From an uncultured Actinomyces sp. (GTDB lineage Bacteria > Actinomycetota > Actinomycetes > Actinomycetales > Actinomycetaceae), in the NCBI GenBank assembly GCA_900545825.1, contig URAS01000015.1:1-64000 (forward strand): a DNA stretch of 64,000 nt, read 5' to 3'. Position 1 is the first letter of the stretch; each line of letters begins with the position of its first letter. The position numbers and the translations under genes were made by a program. The notes beneath the pieces were generated by a model. The model searched no databases. It was not told the origin of the DNA and saw nothing but the letters and a program-made list of their open reading frames with translations. Shown here in pieces: positions 41,559-50,349 of the stretch.

Positions 41559-43961
41559 ATGGCCGACCCAACCTCAGCCCAGTCCTACACACCCGAGGAA
41601 GAAGCGCTGATCCTGCGCAATTCCCGGGGCGTCCCCGTGGGAATCAAACCGCATACAAAGTGGACGTGGCAGAAGATCGCCATCTGGGTGCTTATCACCG
41701 CGGCCGGGACGCTCGGCTGGCTTATGCTGGCCGTGTTCCGCGGCGAACACGTCAACACGATCTGGTTCGTCATCACCGCCGTGTGCACCTATGCGATCGC
41801 CTACCGGTTCTATGCCTTATATATTCAGCGGCGCATCATGCGGCCCGACGACACGAACGCAACGCCGGCCGAGCGCATCAACAACGGCAAGGACTTCGAC
41901 CCCACCCACCGCGTCGTCCTCTACGGCCACCACTTCGCCGCCATCGCGGGTGCGGGCCCGCTGGTCGGGCCGGTTTTGGCGGCCCAGATGGGCTACCTGC
42001 CGGGCACGCTGTGGATCATCTTCGGCGTGTGCATCGCCGGCGCGGTCCAGGACATGCTCGTCCTCTTCTTCTCGATGCGCCGCGGAGGGCGGTCGCTGGG
42101 CCAGATGGCCACTGATGAAATCGGCAAGATCGGCGGCCTCGTCGCCACGATCATCGTGTTCGTCATGCTGATGATCGTCCTCGCCGTCCTCGCGATGGTC
42201 TGCGTCAACGCGCTGGCCGGGTCCGCGTGGGGCGTGTTCGCCGTCGGGATGACCATTCCGATCGCCCTGGGGATGGGCCTGTGGCTGCGCTACGTCCAGC
42301 CCGGCAAGATCACCCAGGTGTCACTGGTCGGGTTCGCCCTGCTGATCTGCGTGATCATCGGCGGGCGCTGGGTGGCCGAGTCGTCGTTCGGCGAGCACCT
42401 GCTGCTGGCGCCGACGACGCTGGTGTGGGCGATGATCGTCTACGGTTTCCTTGCCGCCGTCCTCCCCGTGTGGCTGCTGCTGACCCCGCGCGACTACCTG
42501 TCGACGTTCATGAAGGTCGGGACGATCTGCATCCTCGCCCTCGGCATCGTCATCGTGCGGCCGCTGGCCGAAATGCCGGCCGTCACCGAGTTCGCGTCGA
42601 ACACCGAGGGGCCCGTGTTCGCCGGCACCCTGTTCCCGTTCCTCTTTATTACGATCGCGTGCGGCGCCCTGTCCGGCATGCACGCCATGGTGTCGTCCGG
42701 CACGTCGCCCAAGATGATCCAGAAAGAAAGCCAAGCCCGCATGATCGGGTACGGCGGCATGCTCATGGAGTCGTTCGTCGCCATCATGGCGCTCGCGGCC
42801 GCCGTGTCGCTCAACCAGGGCATTTACTTCGGCATGAATACGTCCGAGGCGACCGCCCAGTCGCTGGCCGGCATCGAGGTGACCGACGGTTCCCAGCCCG
42901 CCCCCGAGGACGTCATGGCCACCGCCGTCCACAACCTCAACGTCACCGACGTCCACGGCAACCGGATCGAGCCGAAGTGGGAAGACACCGACGCGTCCGG
43001 CAAGAACGTGACGATCACCGGTGGCGACGCCTACCGCGCCGTTGCGAAGGACGTCGGCGAAAAGTCGATCGTGTCGCGCACCGGCGGCGCCCCGACCCTG
43101 GCCGTCGGCATGGCGCACATCCTCCACAAGCTCGGCGGCGGCAAGGGCATGATGGGGTTCTGGTATCACTTCGCCATCATGTTCGAGGCGCTGTTCATCC
43201 TCTCGGCGGTCGACGCCGTCACCCGTGTGGCCCGCTTCCAGCTGGGTGATGCGCTGGGGAACGCGTGGCCGAAGTTCCGCGACCCGTCGTGGCGCGTCGG
43301 CGCGTGGGCGTGCACCGCGGTCGTCGTCGCCGCGTGGGGTTCGCTGCTGCTCATGGGCGTTACCGATCCGCGCGGCGGTATTCAGACGCTGTATCCGCTG
43401 TTCGGCATCGCCAACCAGCTGATCGCCGCGGTCGCCCTCCTCATGTGCGTCGTCATGACCGTGCGTAAGGGGTACCTCAAGTGGGCGTGGATTCCCGCCG
43501 TGCCATTCCTCTTCGACACCGCGGTGACGTTCACGGCGTCGTGGCAGAAGATCTTCTCGACCGACCCGAAGGTCGGCTACTGGCAGCAGTGGCGTGACGC
43601 GAAAGACGCCCTCGCCAAGGCCAGCGACCCCGAGACGATCGCCGTCCAGCACGCCGTCGTCCGCAACACGTTCATCCAAGGCACCCTGTCGATCGTGTTC
43701 GTCGTCGCCGTCGCGTTCGTCATCGCGTGTGCACTGTGGCGCATGATCGCGTGCATCCGCAGCGGTGACTACCAGACGTCGGAGGACCCCTACGTCGAGT
43801 CCAACTTCTACGCCCCCGAGACGATGATCGCGTCGAAGCTGTCAAAGAAGCTCGTCAAGGAATACGCCATCGTTGGCGATCCCGCGCTGATCCCCGGATA
43901 CAAGGGCAGCGCGGACGTCCAGATCGAGCGGGCGATCGCCGACGAGGACGTCGCCGAATGA
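41559..43961 (+). CDS. cstA: CstA family pyruvate/peptide transporter
   Basis: 800 residues with many hydrophobic segments and the conserved CstA core (GKDFDPTHRVVLYGHHFAAIAGAGPLVGPVLAAQMG). CstA proteins take up pyruvate and possibly peptides and are induced by carbon limitation in enterics. ATG at 41559 is preferred; an ATG six codons earlier (41541) is possible. A large loop with charged residues lies at about residues 435-530. The stop overlaps the ybdD-like gene by four bases. No operator is recognised upstream. Confidence 0.93.
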   Translation: MADPTSAQSYTPEEEALILRNSRGVPVGIKPHTKWTWQKIAIWVLITAAGTLGWLMLAVFRGEHVNTIWFVITAVCTYAIAYRFYALYIQRRIMRPDDTNATPAERINNGKDFDPTHRVVLYGHHFAAIAGAGPLVGPVLAAQMGYLPGTLWIIFGVCIAGAVQDMLVLFFSMRRGGRSLGQMATDEIGKIGGLVATIIVFVMLMIVLAVLAMVCVNALAGSAWGVFAVGMTIPIALGMGLWLRYVQPGKITQVSLVGFALLICVIIGGRWVAESSFGEHLLLAPTTLVWAMIVYGFLAAVLPVWLLLTPRDYLSTFMKVGTICILALGIVIVRPLAEMPAVTEFASNTEGPVFAGTLFPFLFITIACGALSGMHAMVSSGTSPKMIQKESQARMIGYGGMLMESFVAIMALAAAVSLNQGIYFGMNTSEATAQSLAGIEVTDGSQPAPEDVMATAVHNLNVTDVHGNRIEPKWEDTDASGKNVTITGGDAYRAVAKDVGEKSIVSRTGGAPTLAVGMAHILHKLGGGKGMMGFWYHFAIMFEALFILSAVDAVTRVARFQLGDALGNAWPKFRDPSWRVGAWACTAVVVAAWGSLLLMGVTDPRGGIQTLYPLFGIANQLIAAVALLMCVVMTVRKGYLKWAWIPAVPFLFDTAVTFTASWQKIFSTDPKVGYWQQWRDAKDALAKASDPETIAVQHAVVRNTFIQGTLSIVFVVAVAFVIACALWRMIACIRSGDYQTSEDPYVESNFYAPETMIASKLSKKLVKEYAIVGDPALIPGYKGSADVQIERAIADEDVAE

Positions 43962-44257
43962 GCGAGGTCGCAGCGAGGCGCGGCGGCGCAGGTCGTGACG
44001 TGGCTGGTAGCGAGTGCGCTGCCGGTCGCGTCACGGCCGCGCGGCCGTCGTCGTCGGCGGCGCGTGCCCACGTGATTCGCGAGAAGATTCGGGAATGGCG
44101 CGGGCTGTGGCGCGACTTCACGGGCGAGTCGGCGTACGAGCGCTACGTTGCCCGGCACGCGCGCGAGCACCCGGACCACCCGCCGATGAGCGAACGCGAG
44201 TTCTGGCGAGCCCGCGACGCCTGGGCCGAGGACAACGTCTCCTCGGGCTGCTGCTAG
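43958..44257 (+). CDS. YbdD/YjiX family small protein (DUF466)
   Basis: 99 residues. The C-terminal part (SAYERYVARHAREHPDHPPM, then SEREFWRARDAWAED) is the DUF466 signature; the first 35 residues are a variable basic extension. These proteins are almost always encoded just after CstA, and in E. coli the partner is needed for pyruvate uptake by the transporter. Coupling by a four-base overlap supports the same here. A GCC-rich end with two Cys is of unknown meaning. Confidence 0.88.
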   Translation: MSEVAARRGGAGRDVAGSECAAGRVTAARPSSSAARAHVIREKIREWRGLWRDFTGESAYERYVARHAREHPDHPPMSEREFWRARDAWAEDNVSSGCC

Positions 44258-44341
44258 CGGCGCCGGCTGGCGGTGCGGGCGTCGGTGAGGGCTTCGCGCG
44301 GGTCCCGGCGAGGGCGCCAAGCCGCGAGCCAGATTGAGCGC

Positions 44342-45220
44342 TCAGCGGGTCGTGGGCGCCGTAACGAAGTCGATGAGCTCCTCGACGCGACCCAGGAGGG
44401 CGGGGGAGAGGTCGCGCCAATCGCGGACGCTGCGGAGGATACGCTGCCAGCCCGAGGCGACGTCGCCCCAGTCCTCGGCCGGCCAGCCCAGCGCCCGAAG
44501 TGTCCCGACCTTGATGTCCGTGCCGCGCGGGATGTCGGGCCATGCGTCCAGGCCGACCCGTTCCGGCTTGACGGCCTGCCAGATGTCGACGAACGGGTGC
44601 CCGGAGATCAGCAGGGCGTCCTCGCCGTAGCGGGCCCGCAGGCCCTCGGCGATCCGCGTCTCCTTTGATCCCTTGACGATGTGGTCGAGGAGGACGCCGG
44701 CGCGCCGCTGCGGGGTCGGGCGAAACTCGGCCAGGCATGCCTCGAGGTTGTCGGCGCCATCCAACAACTCGACGACGACGCCCTCGACGCGGAGGTCGTC
44801 GCCCCACACGTGCTCGATAAGCTCGGCGTCGTGGCGGCCCTCGACCCACAGCCGAGATTGCTTGGCGACGCGCGCCTTGGCGCCCTCGATGCGGCGCGAT
44901 CCCGAGTTCGTCAGCGCCCGATTCGTCACGCTGGGCGGACCTGCGTGGCGGGGCATCGTCGCAGGTCGGACGAGGGTAACGGGCTCGCCGTCCACCCAGA
45001 ACCCCGGCCCCAGAGGGAAGGCGCGGACCCTGCCGCGGCGGTCTTCCAGCTCGACGACGATCATCCCGCCCGACTTGTAGCAGCGGACGACGGCGCCGAC
45101 GAAGCCGGTCGTCGGATCCTCGACGACGAGCCCACGCCGAGCCTCGATCGTCCGCGCCGGCCTCAGCTTGGGCGGGTGCGGGTCGTTGGCGAGGACGTCA
45201 GAACCGTAGCGATCGATCAC
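44342..45220 (-). CDS. DUF3097 family protein, conserved in Actinobacteria
   Basis: 292 residues. The region SRLWVEGRHDAELIEHVWGDD, then RVEGVVVELLDGADNL, resembles a TOPRIM-like fold and typifies DUF3097. An N-terminal beta-rich domain (about 25-95) precedes it. Its function is not established; nucleic-acid metabolism is a guess from the fold. GTG at 45220 is chosen because TACCAT lies six bases upstream. It is convergent with the cstA operon. Confidence 0.82.
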   Translation of the reverse strand: MIDRYGSDVLANDPHPPKLRPARTIEARRGLVVEDPTTGFVGAVVRCYKSGGMIVVELEDRRGRVRAFPLGPGFWVDGEPVTLVRPATMPRHAGPPSVTNRALTNSGSRRIEGAKARVAKQSRLWVEGRHDAELIEHVWGDDLRVEGVVVELLDGADNLEACLAEFRPTPQRRAGVLLDHIVKGSKETRIAEGLRARYGEDALLISGHPFVDIWQAVKPERVGLDAWPDIPRGTDIKVGTLRALGWPAEDWGDVASGWQRILRSVRDWRDLSPALLGRVEELIDFVTAPTTR

Positions 45221-45226
45221 GGGACC

Positions 45227-45232
45227 ATGGTA
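45227..45232 (-). promoter_or_regulatory. -10 box of a leaderless promoter (DUF3097 gene)
   Basis: TACCAT on the reverse strand, six bases before the GTG at 45220. Confidence 0.5.
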
Positions 45233-45256
45233 ACCGCCCTCGCTTCTATCCCAATC

Positions 45257-45316
45257 TGTGCGTTTTTTCGGTGTCTAACTGGCAGTCACGCACCGAAAAA
45301 ACTCACAGTTAGGGCT
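45257..45316. repeat. dispersed palindrome, family C, copy 2
   Basis: TGTGCGTTTTTTCGGTG at 45257-45273 and CACCGAAAAAACTCACA at 45291-45307 pair at 16 of 17 positions. The complement matches the copy at 32953-33013, including the flank TTAGGGC. It lies between divergent genes. Confidence 0.8.
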
Positions 45317-45436
45317 TATGGAAGGTTCATGGGCGGGGTACGGCGTGGAGGGTGGGCAGACGATGGCCTGGCGGGGAGCGGACGAACGTCCACGGTGCGA
45401 GGAAGGTAAGCGTGATATAACCGAAGGGAACACATG

Positions 45437-45555
45437 ACGTGCTCCGGGGTCGGTGAAAGTCCGAACCGGCGGTGATAGTCCGCGACCCGCCAGCTTTGGC
45501 GGCTGACTCGGTGGAATTCCGGGACCGACGGTTACAGTCCGGATGGGAGGAGCTG
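45437..45555 (+). promoter_or_regulatory. FMN riboswitch (RFN element) of the riboflavin operon
   Basis: The conserved RFN blocks appear in order: GGGGTCGGTGAAAGTCCGAA, CCGGCGGT, AGTCCGCGACCC, CTGACTCGGTGGAATTCCGG, ACCGACGGT, ACAGTCCGGATGGGAG. The closing stem is GCTCC (45441) with GGAGC (45549). A -10-like TATAAC lies at 45416. About 85 bases separate it from ribD, so FMN would repress the operon by termination or by hiding the ribosome binding site. Confidence 0.95.
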
Positions 45556-45640
45556 GTCGACGCTGCGTGCTATCCGCGCGCCGCGTCATCTGCCTGTTTG
45601 CCCTACCCGGATACGTCAGCGACGACGACGAGGAGGGGCG

Positions 45641-46717
45641 ATGGCCAACGATACGCCGGGACATGTGGCGCTCAACGCTGCCCTGCACCGGGCGACCCAG
45701 TCGGCGCTGGCCGGCCCCGTCACCGGGGGAAACCCGCAGGTCGGCTGCGTGATCCTCGACTCCACCGGGGCGACCCTGGCCGTCGGCCACCACCGCGGCG
45801 CCGGTACCGCACACGCCGAGGCCGACGCGCTCGCCAAGGTGACGAACCGCGCGCGCCTGCGCGGCGCCACCGCGGTTGTCACGCTCGAGCCGTGCAACCA
45901 CACCGGCCGCACCGGGCCCTGCTCGCAGGCGTTGGCTGAGGCCGGCGTCGCGCGCGTCATCTACGCGGCGGCCGACCCCAACCCCACGGCCACCGGCGGA
46001 GCGAAATACCTGGCCAGCCGCGGAATCGAAGTCCAGACGGCCACGGAGGCCGGCCTCGAGGGTGACCTCATCGCCGCCGCGCAGGCCGTCACCGCCCAGT
46101 GGCGCGCCACGGCCGCCCGCGGGCGCGCCTGGGTGATCGCCAAGTCGGCGATGAGCGCCGACGGCTTCGTCGCCGCGGCCGACGGGACGTCGCAGTGGAT
46201 CACCGGCCCTGCCTCGCGAGAACACGCCCACACGATCCGCGCGAGCGTCGACGCCATCGTCGTCGGGACGGGCACCGTCCGCGCCGACAACCCCAGCCTG
46301 ACGGCACGCACGGCCGACGGCGACCTCGCCGCTCACCAGCCGCTGCCCGTCATCGTCGGCACCAGCGACATTCCCGCCCACTTCACCCTCGCCGGGCGCG
46401 AGCACCTGCACCTGCGCACGCACGACCTCGCCGCCGTGCTCGACGACCTGTGGGGTCGGGGGATCCGCCGCGTCCTCATCGAGGGCGGCCCGACCCTGGT
46501 CAGCGCGGCGTTGGCGGCCGGCCTGGTCGACGAATGGCACGCTTACCGCGCCCCGCTGCTGCTGGGCGCCGGCCGACCGGCGATCGGCGACCTCGGAGTC
46601 CACACGCTGGCCCACGCCCACATTCTTCATCCCGTGTCCGAGCAGCGGCTCGGCCCGGATTCGCTCGGCATATTCGCCACTTCCAAGGAGGCAATCGATG
46701 TTTACCGGACTCGTTGA
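45641..46717 (+). CDS. ribD: bifunctional pyrimidine deaminase/reductase RibD
   Basis: 358 residues. The N-terminal deaminase has the zinc motifs HAEADAL and PCNHTGRTGPC; the C-terminal reductase has SADGFVAAADGTSQWITG and the LIEGGPTL block. It carries out the second and third steps of riboflavin synthesis. It is the first gene after the FMN riboswitch and overlaps ribE by 20 bases. GAGGAGGGG precedes the ATG. Confidence 0.95.
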   Translation: MANDTPGHVALNAALHRATQSALAGPVTGGNPQVGCVILDSTGATLAVGHHRGAGTAHAEADALAKVTNRARLRGATAVVTLEPCNHTGRTGPCSQALAEAGVARVIYAAADPNPTATGGAKYLASRGIEVQTATEAGLEGDLIAAAQAVTAQWRATAARGRAWVIAKSAMSADGFVAAADGTSQWITGPASREHAHTIRASVDAIVVGTGTVRADNPSLTARTADGDLAAHQPLPVIVGTSDIPAHFTLAGREHLHLRTHDLAAVLDDLWGRGIRRVLIEGGPTLVSAALAAGLVDEWHAYRAPLLLGAGRPAIGDLGVHTLAHAHILHPVSEQRLGPDSLGIFATSKEAIDVYRTR

Positions 46718-47309
46718 GGCCAAGGGCCGCCTGGCCGCGCGCCAAGCGACCGACGGCGCCGCCATCGTCACGATCGAGGCGCCTTTCGCGGGCCAGCTGG
46801 CCGAGGGCGACTCGGTGGCCGTCTCGGGCGTTTGTCTGACGGTCATCGACCACACCGACCAGGTCTTTCGCGCCGACGTCATGCCCGAGACCCTGCAGAT
46901 GACGACGCTGGGCGATGTTCCCGAGGGCGGCAGCGTCAACCTCGAGCGGGCGCTCGAGGCCGGCGCGCGCCTGGGCGGCCACGTTGTCCAGGGCCACGTC
47001 AACGGCGTCGGCACGATCGTCGAGCGACGCCCCGGCCCCCGCTGGGACGAGGTAACGATCGAGGTCCCGGCGGATTTGGCACCCTACATCGCCTACAAGG
47101 GGTCGGTGACGGTCGATGGCGTGTCGCTGACGGTCTCCGGCGTCACCGACTCGACGTTCCAGGTGTCGCTCATCCCCGCGACGCTGGCTGACACGACGCT
47201 GGGGGAGCGCGCCGAAGGCGACCGCGTCAATATCGAAACTGATGTCCTCGCTCGCTACGTCGAGCGCCTGGCCCAGATGGGCCGCGTCGAGAAGGAGGCC
47301 CTCGCATGA
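46698..47309 (+). CDS. ribE: riboflavin synthase (alpha subunit)
   Basis: 203 residues with the internal duplication typical of the enzyme: MFTGLVEAKG and the repeated SVAVSGVCLTV / SVTVDGVSLTV blocks, and GGHVVQGHVNG. It dismutates two lumazine molecules to riboflavin and a pyrimidine. AAGGAGG within the end of ribD serves as its ribosome binding site. Its stop overlaps the ribBA start by four bases. Confidence 0.95.
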   Translation: MFTGLVEAKGRLAARQATDGAAIVTIEAPFAGQLAEGDSVAVSGVCLTVIDHTDQVFRADVMPETLQMTTLGDVPEGGSVNLERALEAGARLGGHVVQGHVNGVGTIVERRPGPRWDEVTIEVPADLAPYIAYKGSVTVDGVSLTVSGVTDSTFQVSLIPATLADTTLGERAEGDRVNIETDVLARYVERLAQMGRVEKEALA

Positions 47310-48625
47310 GCACCGACAGCACCCACGAACCGATCGAAGCGCTGCTCCAGCGCGCCTACGCCGACCTGCGCGCCGGCAAGCCGGTGCTCGTCGCCGACTC
47401 GCGCGATCGCGAAAACGAGGTCGACGCAATCGTCGCCGCGCAGACGGCGACGAAAAAGTGGGTCGCGTGGATGGTCCGCTACTCGTCGGGGTACCTGTGC
47501 GCGCCGATGACGCCGCAGCGCGCTGACGCGCTGGGCCTGCCCGAGATGGTGCCAGACTCGCAGGACCCCAAGCACACGTGCTACACGATCAGCTGCGACG
47601 CCGCCGAGGGCGTGACGACGGGCATTTCCGCGCACGACCGCGCGCGCACGCTCACCGTCCTCGCCGACCCGGCCGCGACGCCGGATTCGCTGATTCGCCC
47701 CGGCCACATTCTCCCGCTGCGGGCGCGCCCGGGAGGCGTCCTCGTGCGCGGCGGCCACACCGAGGCGACTGTCGACCTCGTGCGGCTGGCCGGCCTGGAA
47801 CCCGTCGGCGCGATCGGCGAGCTGGTGACCGATGACGGCGACATGGTCCGCTACGAGGACGCCGTCGCTATCGCCGAACGCGAGGGACTCGTCCTGCTGA
47901 CGGTCGAGGAGCTGGCGCAGTGGCGCCGCGTCCACGACCCCTCGCCGATCGAGGACGCCCCGGCGTCGGCCGAGGTGACCCGCCAGGGCGCGGAGTTCGG
48001 CGAGGCCAGCCCCAACCGGGTCGTTAAGATCGCCCAGGCGACCCTGCCGACCAGCTATGGCGACTTCATCATCCACTCGTTCCGCGACTGCCTGACGGGC
48101 GCCGAACACGTCGCCCTCACGCCGGCGCACGTCGAGTCCCCGGCCGAGATTCCGCTGGTGAGGATCCATTCGGAGTGCCTGACCGGCGAGGCCTTCGGGT
48201 CGCTGCGCTGCGACTGCGGCCCCCAGCTGCACCAGGCGATGATCGAGATTGCCCGCTGCGGCGGCGCGCTGGTCTACCTGCGTGGGCACGAGGGCCGCGG
48301 GATCGGCCTGGCCGAGAAGATCCGCGCCTACCACCTGCAGGATGAGGGACAGGATACGGCCGAGGCCAACCTCTCGCTGGGATGGCCCGTCGACCTGCGC
48401 GAATACGGCGCGGGCGCGGCGATCCTCGCGTCGCTCGGCATCACCCGCGTGCGCCTGCTGACGAACAACCCCGACAAGACGCGCCTGCACCCCGGCCTCG
48501 TCGAGGTCGTCGAGCGGGTGCCCCTGGAGGTCGGCATCGACCCCCACAACATCGACTACCTGCGCACGAAGGCTGCGCTGGGCCACACGTTCACCCGCCT
48601 CGACGACTACGTCCCGGCGCCCTAG
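47306..48625 (+). CDS. ribBA: bifunctional DHBP synthase / GTP cyclohydrolase II
   Basis: 439 residues. Residues about 1-215 are the RibB part (DSRDRENEVD, YLCAPMT and RPGHILPL, then RGGHTEATVDL); residues 225-439 are the RibA part (RIHSECLTGEAFGSLRCDCG, a zinc site, and RGHEGRGIGL). It supplies both precursors of the pathway. The RibB acidic motif here is DRENEVD, slightly off the usual DREDEGD, with the two acidic ligands still present. Confidence 0.95.
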   Translation: MSTDSTHEPIEALLQRAYADLRAGKPVLVADSRDRENEVDAIVAAQTATKKWVAWMVRYSSGYLCAPMTPQRADALGLPEMVPDSQDPKHTCYTISCDAAEGVTTGISAHDRARTLTVLADPAATPDSLIRPGHILPLRARPGGVLVRGGHTEATVDLVRLAGLEPVGAIGELVTDDGDMVRYEDAVAIAEREGLVLLTVEELAQWRRVHDPSPIEDAPASAEVTRQGAEFGEASPNRVVKIAQATLPTSYGDFIIHSFRDCLTGAEHVALTPAHVESPAEIPLVRIHSECLTGEAFGSLRCDCGPQLHQAMIEIARCGGALVYLRGHEGRGIGLAEKIRAYHLQDEGQDTAEANLSLGWPVDLREYGAGAAILASLGITRVRLLTNNPDKTRLHPGLVEVVERVPLEVGIDPHNIDYLRTKAALGHTFTRLDDYVPAP

Positions 48626-48641
48626 CGAAAAGGAGACCGAC

Positions 48642-49121
48642 ATGTCCGCTTCCGGAGCCCCCACCGCCACCGTGCGCCACCTGGGTCCCGACACCCGGGT
48701 GACGATCGTCGCCGCGTCATGGCACGAGGCCGTCATGGACGGCCTGGTCGACGGCGCCACGAGGGCGCTGACCGACGCCGGCGTCACCTTCCAGGTCGTG
48801 CGCGTGCCCGGCACGTTCGAGCTGCCCGTCGTCACCCAGTCGACGCTGGCCAACGGCGCCGACGCCGCGGTCGCCCTCGGGGTCGTCATCCGCGGCGGCA
48901 CGCCGCACTTCGACTACGTGTGCGACGCCGCGACGTACGGGCTGACCCGTGTGGCCCTGACGACGGGGAAGCCCGTCGGCTTTGGCGTCCTTACGTGCGA
49001 CGACGAGGAGCAGGCGTTGGCGCGCGCCGGCCTGCCCGACTCGATCGAGGACAAGGGATACGAGGCCGCGGCGGCCGCCCTCGAGACGCTGCACGCCCTC
49101 GCCAAGACCCGCGGCCGGTAA
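48642..49121 (+). CDS. ribH: 6,7-dimethyl-8-ribityllumazine synthase
   Basis: 159 residues matching RibH (VPGTFELPVVTQ, LGVVIRGGTPHFDYVCDAA and FGVLTCDDEEQAL), with the conserved catalytic His of the HFDYV motif. It makes the substrate of riboflavin synthase. It is last in the rib operon, 16 bases after ribBA, with AAGGAGA before the ATG. No transporter or FAD synthetase gene follows. Confidence 0.95.
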   Translation: MSASGAPTATVRHLGPDTRVTIVAASWHEAVMDGLVDGATRALTDAGVTFQVVRVPGTFELPVVTQSTLANGADAAVALGVVIRGGTPHFDYVCDAATYGLTRVALTTGKPVGFGVLTCDDEEQALARAGLPDSIEDKGYEAAAAALETLHALAKTRGR

Positions 49122-49217
49122 CCCGACCCCACCCGCAGGCCGCGCGCCGATGCCGCCCGCCGTGTTCGCCGCTGGCCGATCGCGGCCGGGCGAATCGGCG
49201 CTGGGCGGCGAAGACGG

Positions 49218-49250
49218 CTAGACTTAGCAGTCAGAGGGGCGGAGTGCTAC
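49218..49250 (+). promoter_or_regulatory. CIRCE operator and -10 box before hrcA
   Basis: TTAGCAGTC-N9-GAGTGCTAC at 49224-49250 matches the CIRCE consensus (TTAGCACTC-N9-GAGTGCTAA) with one change in the left arm and one in the right. TAGACT at 49218-49223 abuts it and is the likely -10 box, so HrcA bound here would block transcription start of its own operon. Confidence 0.85.
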
Positions 49251-49293
49251 CTATCTCCGCCCAGCCTGCATGCTTGAGGGGAAGGAAACCGCC

Positions 49294-50322
49294 GTGTCCC
49301 GGTCTGCCCAGGAACGTCGCGACACCGTTTTGCGCGTCATTGTGGCCGACTATGTCCACTCGGGCGAGCCCATCGGGTCGAAGGCGCTGGTCGAGAAACA
49401 CGACCTCGGCGTCTCGCCGGCCACGGTGCGCAACGACATGGCGGCCCTGGAAGAAGAGGGCTACATCTATCAGCCGCACACGTCGGCCGGGCGGATCCCC
49501 ACGGAAAAGGGCTACCGCGCGTTCGTCGATCAGCTGGTGGGCATCAAGCCGCTCTCGGCGCCGGAACGCCGCGCGATCGAGACATTCCTCATGCGCGCCA
49601 CCGACGTCGACGACCTCGTCGACCGTTCCGTTCGTCTGTTGGCCCAGCTCACGCACCAGTTGGCGCTGGTCCAGTACCCGTCGCACAAGCGCTCGGGCGT
49701 GCGCCACCTCGAGCTCGTGCCGGTGGGGCGCGGCCGCCTGCTCATCGTCATCATCACCGACACGGGCACTGTCGAGCAGCGGACGATCGAGGTCCCCGAC
49801 ACCCTCACCGAGGGCGACGTCGCGGCCCTGCGGATCGTCTGCAACGCGGCGTTCGGGGGCCTCAAACCCAGCGAACTCGCCGATTTTGCGTTCAACGGCG
49901 TCGACCTGCCCCAGACCCAACGCGCTGTGGCCGAGCAGGTGGCGCGCGTCGTCAGCGAGGTCGTCACGGCCGACGTCGACACGCGGATCGTCATGGCGGG
50001 CACGGCCAACCTCGTCCGCAAGGGCGAGGACTTCTCGCGGTCGATCGGGCCGGTGCTCGACGCCCTCGAGGAGCAGGTGGCGCTGCTGCGGCTGTTCGCC
50101 GAGGCGTCGGGAACGTCACACCAGGGCGTATCGGTGCGGATCGGCACCGAGACTCAGCAGCAGGCGCTGGCCGAAACCGCCCTCGTCGCGGGCACCTACG
50201 GCGAGGAGGGTGGTAGCCTGTCGCACTTGGGTGTTATTGGCCCAACCCGGATGGACTACCCGACGGCTATGACGGCGGTGGGGGCGGTGGCACGCTACCT
50301 GTCCCACTTCCTATCCAATTAG
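49294..50322 (+). CDS. hrcA: heat-inducible transcription repressor HrcA
   Basis: 342 residues. The N-terminal winged helix (GEPIGSKALVEKHDLGVSPA) and PHTSAGRIPTEKGYRAFVDQ are diagnostic, as is the C-terminal VIGPTRMDYPTAM. HrcA binds CIRCE and is released upon heat stress when the chaperonin is occupied. GTG at 49294 is favoured by GGGGAAGGAAA; an ATG eight codons earlier (49270) is the alternative. It heads a seven-gene unit from here to era. Confidence 0.96.
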   Translation: MSRSAQERRDTVLRVIVADYVHSGEPIGSKALVEKHDLGVSPATVRNDMAALEEEGYIYQPHTSAGRIPTEKGYRAFVDQLVGIKPLSAPERRAIETFLMRATDVDDLVDRSVRLLAQLTHQLALVQYPSHKRSGVRHLELVPVGRGRLLIVIITDTGTVEQRTIEVPDTLTEGDVAALRIVCNAAFGGLKPSELADFAFNGVDLPQTQRAVAEQVARVVSEVVTADVDTRIVMAGTANLVRKGEDFSRSIGPVLDALEEQVALLRLFAEASGTSHQGVSVRIGTETQQQALAETALVAGTYGEEGGSLSHLGVIGPTRMDYPTAMTAVGAVARYLSHFLSN

Positions 50323-50349
50323 AGGATTCAAGAGAAGAGTATTCGTTTC

